The notes beneath the pieces are model-generated. The model ran no database searches. It had not been told where the DNA came from and saw only the letters and a program-made list of their open reading frames with translations. Positions 6,684-12,819 of a DNA stretch of 22,054 nt are shown here, piece after piece (within the stretch, counting starts at the first letter, position 1; each line of letters starts with the position of its first letter). The position numbers and the translations under genes were made by a program. The stretch lies in the NCBI GenBank assembly GCA_029218485.1, contig JAQXRK010000189.1:1-22054 (forward strand). Reading direction: 5' to 3'. This DNA is from a bacterium. GTDB taxonomy: Bacteria > Bacillota > Clostridia > Christensenellales > CAG-138.

Positions 6684-8208
6684 TTCCGTTACCCTCATGC
6701 TCATCTCCAAAGACCTGAAAAAGCTGGACGGCGTGAAGGAAGCGCTCGTCGGCATGGGTACCGACCTGAACGTCGAGATCGCCCACAACATCGGTCTTGC
6801 GACCCCGGAGTTTGACGCAAACATCACCGCGAACGATTTCTTCGTGGCGGTGGAGTGCGACAGCGACGAGGTGTTTGAGGCGGCGCAGAAGAAGGTAGAG
6901 GAACTGCTCAACAAGAAGACGGAGGCCAAGGAGGCTACCTACTATCCGCCCACGCTCGAGGGCGCGATCAAGGTCGACCCCGACCTGAACATGGCCGTCA
7001 TCTCCGTCCCCGGCAAGTTCGCGGCCGATGTGGCGCAGAGCTGCCTCGATCACGACATCAACGTCATGCTCTTCTCCGATAACGTGACCATCGAGGAAGA
7101 GAAGGCGCTCAAGGAGTGCGCGTTTAAGAAGGAACTGCTCGTCATGGGTCCCGACTGCGGTACCGCGATCATCAACAACGTGCCGCTGGCATTTGCAAAC
7201 GTGGTACCCAAGGGCAAGATCGGCATGGTCTGCGCGTCCGGTACCGGCACGCAGGAGGTCAGCTCGATCATCGCGCAGCTCGGCTGCGGCGTATCGCAGG
7301 TCATCGGCACCGGCGGCCGCGATCTGAAGAAGGAGATCGGCGGCCTGATGATGAAGCTCGGTCTGGACGCGCTCATCAACGACCCGAACACCGAGGTCAT
7401 CACGCTCGTCTCCAAGCCCCCGGCCAAGGAGATCGCCTCTGAGATTCTGGACATCGCCAAGAATGCGGGCAAACCGGTCGTGGTCTGCTTCATCGGCGGC
7501 GACCGCACGGAGATCGAGGCCAAGGGTCTGGTAGCGGCCGTTTCGCTCGAGGACGCCGCGCACAAGGCGGTGGCCCTGCTCAAGGGCGAGCCCGTGCAGG
7601 ACTTCGTCGAGTTCACCATGGGCGAGGAGAAGGCGGAGGCGCTGGCCAAGGAGATTGCCGGCAAGATGGCGCCCACGCAGAAGTATGTCCGCGGCTTCTA
7701 CACCGGCGGCACGCTCTGCGACGAGGCCATGAAGCTGATGATCGGCAACCTCGGCCATATCTACAGCAACATTCCGCTGCATGCGGAGGATAAGCTAGCG
7801 GACGCGCGCAACGGCAAGAGCCGTGAGCACACGTTCCTCGATTTCGGCGATGACGAGTTCACCGTCGGCCGTCCGCACCCGATGATCGACCCGAGCCTGC
7901 GCGCAGAGCGGGTGATCGTCGACGGCAAGGACCCGGAGACGGCGGTCATCATGTGCGACTGCGTCATCGGCTACGGTTCGCATCCCAATCCGGCGGAGGA
8001 CCTCTCGGAGGCCATTCGCACCGCAAAGGCGGAGGCGGAAGCCGCGGGACGGCATCTGTGCTGCGTTTGCGCCGTTTGCGGCACCGAGGGCGACCCGCAG
8101 TGCCTGTCCAAAACGCAGAAGCAGTTGACGGAGGCCGGCGCGGTCGTGCTGCCGTCCAATGCGCAGGCGACGCGCTTTGTGGAGCGCATCCTCGCCAACC
8201 TGAAGTAA
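6646..8208 (+). CDS. fdrA: FdrA, acyl-CoA-synthetase-like subunit of oxamate carbamoyltransferase (AllF)
   Basis: The 520-residue product is close in length to E. coli FdrA (about 555). GTG 6646 is chosen because GGAGGG (6633-6638) lies seven bases before it; the in-frame ATGs at 6628 and 6631 fall before or on that site. FdrA is related to the succinyl-CoA synthetase alpha subunit. The N-terminal FDSVTLMLISKDL, then VMLFSDNVTIEEE, LVMGPDCGTAI (about residue 166 on), ASGTGTQE (about 198) and TGGRDL closely follow E. coli FdrA. The second half has GFYTGGTLCDEA and the conserved FTVGRPHPMIDP (about 405-416). With the DUF1116 and DUF2877 proteins it is expected to exchange a carbamoyl group between a ureido or oxamate-type acid and phosphate. 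The true substrate here is not known. Confidence 0.93.
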   Translation: MVKLEIRKNAYFDSVTLMLISKDLKKLDGVKEALVGMGTDLNVEIAHNIGLATPEFDANITANDFFVAVECDSDEVFEAAQKKVEELLNKKTEAKEATYYPPTLEGAIKVDPDLNMAVISVPGKFAADVAQSCLDHDINVMLFSDNVTIEEEKALKECAFKKELLVMGPDCGTAIINNVPLAFANVVPKGKIGMVCASGTGTQEVSSIIAQLGCGVSQVIGTGGRDLKKEIGGLMMKLGLDALINDPNTEVITLVSKPPAKEIASEILDIAKNAGKPVVVCFIGGDRTEIEAKGLVAAVSLEDAAHKAVALLKGEPVQDFVEFTMGEEKAEALAKEIAGKMAPTQKYVRGFYTGGTLCDEAMKLMIGNLGHIYSNIPLHAEDKLADARNGKSREHTFLDFGDDEFTVGRPHPMIDPSLRAERVIVDGKDPETAVIMCDCVIGYGSHPNPAEDLSEAIRTAKAEAEAAGRHLCCVCAVCGTEGDPQCLSKTQKQLTEAGAVVLPSNAQATRFVERILANLK

Positions 8209-8221
8209 GGAGGAAGCGACA

Positions 8222-9646
8222 ATGAGCAAGCTGAACGAGTTATTCGCAAAAGAGCTGCATGTGGTCAACTTCGGCATCGAGTCCTTCTATCAGGATCTCG
8301 TGAGCCAGAAGCAGCCCGCGGTGCACGTGGATTGGAAGCCCGTGGCGGGCGGCGACAAGGTCGCGGCCGGCAACCTGCGCAAGCTGAAGAATCCCGAGCT
8401 CGCCGCCAAGATCGAAGCGGCGAACAAGGAGGCGCTCCGCCGCATCCTCGCCGCACAGCCGACGCTGGTCGGTCTGGGCATTGCCGGAGAGGTCATCCCC
8501 GGTATGACGAAGAAGACCATCCTCCATGCCGGCCCGCCGGTGACCTGGGAGCGCATGAGCGGCCCGCAGAAGGGCGCGGTCATGGGCGGCCTGATCTATG
8601 AGGGCCTCGCCAAGGATCTCGAGGAGGCCGAGAAGCTCGCGGCGTCCGGCGAGATCAAGTTCGATCCCTGCCATATGCACAGCGCCGTCGGCCCGATGGC
8701 CGGCGTTGTGACCGCCTCCATGCCGGTTTGGATCATGGAGAACAAGACCTTCGGCAACCGTGCGTACTGCACGATCAACGAGGGGCTCGGCAAGGTGCTC
8801 CGCTTCGGCGCGTGCGACGAAGAGGTGCTGACCCGCCTGCGCTGGATGGAGAAGGAGCTCTACCCGGTGCTCAAGGCCGCCGTGGAATTCAAGGGCGAGA
8901 TCGACGTCAAGGTGCTGATCGCGAAGCTGCTGCAGATGGGCGACGAGGCGCACAACCGCAATGAGGCCGGTACCTCCCTGCTCATCCGTGAGCTGGTGCC
9001 CGGCATCATGCAGGCCGACTTCCCCGAGGAGCAGAAGATTGCCGCCTACAACTTCATCAACGGCAACAACCATACGTTCCTGAACATCTCCATGCCCGCC
9101 TGCAAGTGCACGATGGATCCGATTTTCGGCATCGAGTACAGCACGGTGGTTGCCACTATGTGCCGCAACGGCACGGACTTCGGTATCCGCATCGCGGGCC
9201 TTGGTCCCGACAAGTGGTTCACCGGCCCGGCGGAGATGGTCAAGGGTCTGTATTTCCCGGGGTTCGACGAGTGCGACGCGGCGCCGGACCTCGGCGACTC
9301 CTGCATCACCGAGACCACGGGTATCGGCGGATTCTGCATGGCGGCCGCACCGGCCATCGTGCAGTTCGTCGGCGGTCAGGTCAGCGATGCGCTGAACTAC
9401 TCCAAGCAGATGTATGAGATCACCGTGGGCGAGGGCCAGGCGTACAAGATCCCGGCGCTCGACTTCCGCGGCAGCGCAACCGGCATCGATATCCTGAAGG
9501 TCATCGAGACCGGCATCCGCCCGATCATCAATACCGGTATCGCGCACAAGGATCCCGGCGTGGGTCAGGTCGGCGCGGGCATCGTCAATCCGCCGGAGGA
9601 GTGCTTCAAGAAGGCGCTCGCCGCCTGCGCGGAAGCCTGGGCGTAA
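8222..9646 (+). CDS. allG: DUF1116 protein, AllG/YlbE-like subunit of oxamate carbamoyltransferase
   Basis: This 474-residue soluble protein has an AAGGAGGAAG site directly upstream and lies 13 bases after fdrA. The N-terminus LHVVNFGIESFYQDL followed by VHVDWKPVAGGDK matches the YlbE/DUF1116 start. Similar sequence is appended to the C-terminus of long FdrA proteins in enterobacteria, which supports a physical partnership. Further conserved-looking stretches are HAGPPVTWERMSGPQKGA, CHMHSAVGPMAGV, LLIRELVPG, NGNNHTFLN and GQVGAGIVNPP. The E. coli counterpart is part of the FdrA-YlbE-YlbF carbamoyltransferase. It is the last gene of the operon; only a weak GC hairpin follows before the next promoter. 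Confidence 0.92.
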   Translation: MSKLNELFAKELHVVNFGIESFYQDLVSQKQPAVHVDWKPVAGGDKVAAGNLRKLKNPELAAKIEAANKEALRRILAAQPTLVGLGIAGEVIPGMTKKTILHAGPPVTWERMSGPQKGAVMGGLIYEGLAKDLEEAEKLAASGEIKFDPCHMHSAVGPMAGVVTASMPVWIMENKTFGNRAYCTINEGLGKVLRFGACDEEVLTRLRWMEKELYPVLKAAVEFKGEIDVKVLIAKLLQMGDEAHNRNEAGTSLLIRELVPGIMQADFPEEQKIAAYNFINGNNHTFLNISMPACKCTMDPIFGIEYSTVVATMCRNGTDFGIRIAGLGPDKWFTGPAEMVKGLYFPGFDECDAAPDLGDSCITETTGIGGFCMAAAPAIVQFVGGQVSDALNYSKQMYEITVGEGQAYKIPALDFRGSATGIDILKVIETGIRPIINTGIAHKDPGVGQVGAGIVNPPEECFKKALAACAEAWA

Positions 9647-9675
9647 ATCTGCAGGGCCCGCTGCATGAAACTTGC

Positions 9676-9704
9676 CGTAAAGCGGAGCAAGTCTCCGCTT
9701 TACG
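9676..9704. promoter_or_regulatory. Inverted repeat over the -35 region, candidate operator
   Basis: Perfect 12-base arms (CGTAAAGCGGAG and its complement) are separated by CAAGT. No T-tract follows, so a terminator is less likely. The right arm covers the proposed -35 box of the cyclase gene, as a repressor site would. Confidence 0.5.
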
Positions 9705-9727
9705 AAACCGGTAACACGTGATATACT
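9699..9727 (+). promoter_or_regulatory. Candidate promoter for the cyclase-family gene
   Basis: TTTACG (9699-9704) and TATACT (9722-9727) are separated by 17 bases. The start would be near 9734, giving a leader of about 58 bases with AAAGGAGG before ATG 9792. Confidence 0.55.
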
Positions 9728-9791
9728 TAGTACATCACAGCTTACATACAAATCCCTTATAACCCATATATCATTAAAGGAGGTTACACTC

Positions 9792-10601
9792 ATGAGCAAA
9801 TGGTCCGACATCAAGATGTATGATCTCTCTATCCCGATTGGCATCAATACGCCGCCGTGGCCGACCTATGAGCCGCTGCAGATGAAGTTCTTCAAGCGCC
9901 TTGCGCCCAACGGTGCCAACGGCCAGCTGATAACGCATTCCAACCATGTCGGAACCCATCTGGATGGCCCGCTGCATTTCGATACCGCCGGCCGCGATAT
10001 GGCTTCGCTGGAGCTGACGAAGCTCTGCCATCCCGGCGTGATCGTGGACCTGTCCGATGAATTTGGCGAGGACGATTTCGGCATCTACACCGCCGCCGAT
10101 ATCGAGAAGCGCGTCGAGGTCAAGAAGGGCGATATTCTGATCATCAACACCGGTTACCATAAGTATGGCTGGGACGTCCCCGGCACCGCCGATGAGAAGC
10201 GCTACATGCTGCGCCACCCCGGCCCGTCGCTCGATTTCGTGCAGTGGGTCCGTGAAAAGGAAATCCGCTGGATCGGCGTCGACTGCGGCAGCGCTGACCA
10301 CCCGATGAACACGAAGATCCGCGACTGGGAGCCGATGGAGGCTGCCAAGTGCGACAAGAAGTTCCAGGAGCGCTATGGCAAGACGCTGAACGAGATCTAT
10401 CCGTGGCCGGATCACTATCAGGCCATGCATATCGAGCTCTTCTGCCAGCCCTATGAAGCGATCCATGCCGAGTGCCTCGGCGGCCAGATCGATGAGCTGT
10501 CCAACAAGCGCGTTGTCATCGGCTGCTTCCCGTGGAAGCTGGTCGAGGGCGAGAGCTGCATTGCCCGCATTGTGGCCTTTGACGGCTTCGATGATGTCTA
10601 A
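9792..10601 (+). CDS. Cyclase-family metal-dependent hydrolase (PF04199 type)
   Basis: This 269-residue soluble protein sits behind a strong AAAGGAGGT site. The family signature HxGTHxDxPxH is complete: HVGTHLDGPLH at residues 52-62, whose His and Asp residues bind the metal (Mn or Zn) in kynurenine formamidase and isatin hydrolase. DLSIPI near the N-terminus, GDILIINTGY, and IRWIGVDCGSADHPM also fit the fold, as does the C-terminal H-E region with IHAECLGG. Known members hydrolyse N-formyl or cyclic amide bonds. Placed between a carbamoyltransferase operon and a molybdenum hydroxylase, it is a good candidate for opening an oxidised N-heterocycle. That role is inference. It is transcribed separately, with a terminator 10 bases after its stop. 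Confidence 0.88.
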   Translation: MSKWSDIKMYDLSIPIGINTPPWPTYEPLQMKFFKRLAPNGANGQLITHSNHVGTHLDGPLHFDTAGRDMASLELTKLCHPGVIVDLSDEFGEDDFGIYTAADIEKRVEVKKGDILIINTGYHKYGWDVPGTADEKRYMLRHPGPSLDFVQWVREKEIRWIGVDCGSADHPMNTKIRDWEPMEAAKCDKKFQERYGKTLNEIYPWPDHYQAMHIELFCQPYEAIHAECLGGQIDELSNKRVVIGCFPWKLVEGESCIARIVAFDGFDDV

Positions 10602-10610
10602 TACCCATTT

Positions 10611-10647
10611 GCGCAGACGGCCGAACATTCGGCCGTCTGCGCGCATT
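10611..10647 (+). terminator. Hairpin terminator after the cyclase gene
   Basis: A perfect 14-bp stem (GCGCAGACGGCCGA with its complement, 10611-10624 and 10629-10642) has the loop ACAT and is followed by the short ATTT. The weak T-tract makes the termination call less certain than the hairpin itself. Confidence 0.7.
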
Positions 10648-10743
10648 TAACCCCGGAGCGGTCGGTGGGGGAGTCCGGCGGTTCCGGCCATGTGAGCGCA
10701 ACCAAGCGCGAAAAAGCTTTCGACCACACAGACAGGAGCGTGC

Positions 10744-11295
10744 ATGGAAAACAACTGGGTAGGGATGCTGATCGTCGCAGCGGTCGCCCTGAGCATTCTG
10801 GGCATTTCGGCCTACCGGAAACGGCGGGTCGATCCGCAGCTGGAAACGTTCGCACAGGCCTATTGTGAGGCGGCGGATCATATCCTCGGCGGACCGCACA
10901 GACTGGAGGCCGCATGGTTTGCCACGGAGACAACGGCCGATGGCCTGCTGCGCCTCGCGCCGATGGATCAGCAGCCGGAAGCGCTGCGGCAGCTGCTGCA
11001 GCAGGGGGTGGACGATTATGTCATGGAGCGGATGCGGGTCATGCATGCCGCGCGCTGCAAGGCGCAGGAAACGCTGTCGGGGATCAATTTCTTCAGCAAG
11101 CGCATCAATCCGATCGTCAATACCACCTATGACCAGATCAATGAGTTTTTGACCCTTGTCCAGCACCCCGATGTGGTCTTTGACCAGAAGTGTCTGGATC
11201 AGTTTCATTATTTTCTGCATCAGCAAGGGCATATCAGAAATGCTGCGCTCGGTTCGGTTCTGCCGGAGCGCGCCAGGGAGAAGATTGCCTGTTGA
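10744..11295 (+). CDS. Membrane-anchored protein of unknown function
   Basis: This 183-residue protein is not recognised. An AGGAG site lies 5 bases before ATG 10744. Residues about 5-23 (WVGMLIVAAVALSILGISA) form one transmembrane helix, followed at once by Arg/Lys (YRKRR). By the positive-inside rule this leaves the remaining ~155 residues in the cytoplasm. That domain looks helical, with a Gln/Leu-rich stretch (PEALRQLLQQGVDDY) and no recognised catalytic motif. It is codirectional with the cyclase and the molybdenum hydroxylase but separated from both by 142 and 191 bases, so a shared function cannot be claimed. Confidence 0.7.
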   Translation: MENNWVGMLIVAAVALSILGISAYRKRRVDPQLETFAQAYCEAADHILGGPHRLEAAWFATETTADGLLRLAPMDQQPEALRQLLQQGVDDYVMERMRVMHAARCKAQETLSGINFFSKRINPIVNTTYDQINEFLTLVQHPDVVFDQKCLDQFHYFLHQQGHIRNAALGSVLPERAREKIAC

Positions 11296-11333
11296 AGATG
11301 CCCCTCTGTTGCTGCCCGCTGTGATGCGGGCCA

Positions 11334-11365
11334 TTGTTGTCTTTGGACGTTATTCTTGACAACAA
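11334..11365. promoter_or_regulatory. Inverted repeat upstream of the molybdenum hydroxylase genes
   Basis: TTGTTGTC (11334-11341) and GACAACAA (11358-11365) form perfect 8-base arms around a 16-base spacer, 122 bases before the first hydroxylase gene. A TTGACA hexamer overlaps the right arm but has no good -10 box at the right distance. It may be an operator or a weak hairpin. Confidence 0.35.
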
Positions 11366-11486
11366 ACAACGAGATCCGCGAGCAGGCAGCGGCAGCCATT
11401 CGCTTGTTACCGCGCCGGCGGGGAGGAAGCCGGCGGGGTTGTTACCCGAAACAGACAAAAACGTAGTGGACTTGGAGGATTGCAAC

Positions 11487-12320
11487 ATGAGAGAGTTTGT
11501 GTACCTGCGCCCCGGTTCGATTGCCGAAGCAATCTCCATGCGATGCGAGCATGAGGGATGCTCCGTGCTGTTCAATGGCGGTACCGACATCGTCATCCAA
11601 CTGCGCGACCGGCTCATCAAACCGGACTATGTGATCGACATCAAGCATATCGATGGCCTGAAGAAGATCACGTTCAGCAAGGAAGAGGGTCTGTTCATCG
11701 GCGCATGCGCCACCATGAACGAGATCGGAAACAACGAGTATGTAAAAACATACTATCCATTTCTCGCGGACGCGGCGCTTTCCGTCGGCAGCAAGCAGGT
11801 GCGCAACCGCGCCACCTGCGTCGGCAACATTGTCAACGCTTCGCCGCTCTGCGATACCGGCACGCCGCTGTACGCGGCCGACGCATCGCTCTGCATCAGC
11901 GGTAAGGACGGCGACCGCGAGGTTCCGATCCGCGAGTTTATCACGTTTGTGCGCCGCACCGTGCTGAAGCCGGATGAGATCGTAACGGGCGTTAAGGTGC
12001 CCTATGTTGAGGGTCTCCGGGGCATTTTTACCAAGGTGGCGCGCCGCAGGGAGGTCGACCTGTCCACCATCTGCGGCACCGTTGCCCGCGTGGGCGACAG
12101 CTACCGCCTTGCGTTCGGCGCAGTCGCACCCACGCCGGTGCGCATGCCGAAGACGGAAGCGCTGCTCGAGGGCAAGACGCTCACGCCGGAGCTGATCGAA
12201 GAGGCAGCCAAGCTGGCTCGTACGGAGGTTTCTCCGATCGACGACGTGCGCGCATCCAAGGAATACCGGTTGGATGTGGTTGAGGTTATCGTCAGAAGAA
12301 GCCTCACGCAGCTGGCTTAA
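11487..12320 (+). CDS. Molybdenum hydroxylase FAD-binding subunit (XdhB/CoxM type)
   Basis: This 277-residue subunit starts at ATG 11487, after TTGGAGGA. The open frame extends to 11334 but without a ribosome site. LFNGGTDIVIQLRD (residues 28-41) matches the first FAD pyrophosphate loop of the xanthine dehydrogenase/CO dehydrogenase medium subunit. RNRATCVGNIVNASPLCDT (106-124) matches the second. KVARRREVDLSTIC and APTPVRMPKTE belong to the C-terminal CO-dehydrogenase-flavoprotein domain. The subunit passes electrons from the iron-sulfur subunit to NAD or another acceptor. It heads a three-gene set encoded in the order FAD, FeS, Mo, with the next gene 13 bases away. The substrate cannot be read from this subunit. 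Confidence 0.93.
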   Translation: MREFVYLRPGSIAEAISMRCEHEGCSVLFNGGTDIVIQLRDRLIKPDYVIDIKHIDGLKKITFSKEEGLFIGACATMNEIGNNEYVKTYYPFLADAALSVGSKQVRNRATCVGNIVNASPLCDTGTPLYAADASLCISGKDGDREVPIREFITFVRRTVLKPDEIVTGVKVPYVEGLRGIFTKVARRREVDLSTICGTVARVGDSYRLAFGAVAPTPVRMPKTEALLEGKTLTPELIEEAAKLARTEVSPIDDVRASKEYRLDVVEVIVRRSLTQLA

Positions 12321-12333
12321 GGGGGACAAAGCG

Positions 12334-12819
12334 ATGAAATACAAGGTGAATTTCTTTCTCAACGAAGAACCGATGGAGCTGTATGTCGACGCAAACCGGA
12401 CGATGCTCAATGTTCTGCGCGATGAGCTGTGCTATACCGGCACAAAAGAGGGATGCGGCGCGGGGGAATGCGGCGCATGTACGGTGATCGTGGACGGCCT
12501 GCCGATCAACGCCTGCCTTGTGCTGGCGCCGGAGATGGACGGCATGCACATCACTACCGTGGAAGGGCTCAGCAAGGATGGCGAGCTCTCCCCCTTGCAG
12601 AAGGCGTTTGTGGAACATGCGGCGCTCCAGTGCGGCTTCTGCACGCCGGGCTTCATCATGTCCGGCACGGCGCTGCTGATGGAGAACCCGCAGCCGAGCC
12701 GCGAAGAGATCGTCCGGGCCATTTCCGGCAATCTGTGCCGCTGCACGGGCTATGCACGCATTATCGAGGCGATCGAGGATGTCGCCGCGCAGAACGCCAG
12801 ACAGGGAGGTGCTGAATAA
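12334..12819 (+). CDS. Molybdenum hydroxylase [2Fe-2S] subunit (XdhC/CoxS type)
   Basis: This 161-residue subunit starts at ATG 12334 after AAGGGGGA. It carries the two expected clusters. The N-terminal plant-ferredoxin-type domain has Cys41, Cys46, Cys49 and Cys61 (CGAGECGAC...C). The C-terminal helical domain has Cys100, Cys103, Cys135 and Cys137 (CGFCTPG...CRC). All eight ligands are present, so electron transfer from the Mo site to FAD should be intact. Length is normal. Its stop codon overlaps the start of the large subunit by one base (TAATG), which points to coupled translation and equal amounts of the subunits. Confidence 0.96.
   Translation: MKYKVNFFLNEEPMELYVDANRTMLNVLRDELCYTGTKEGCGAGECGACTVIVDGLPINACLVLAPEMDGMHITTVEGLSKDGELSPLQKAFVEHAALQCGFCTPGFIMSGTALLMENPQPSREEIVRAISGNLCRCTGYARIIEAIEDVAAQNARQGGAE

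Noticed and set aside
11356..11384. TTGACA at 11356-11361 as the hydroxylase promoter
   Set aside because: The bases 17 positions downstream are GC-rich with no resemblance to a -10 box.
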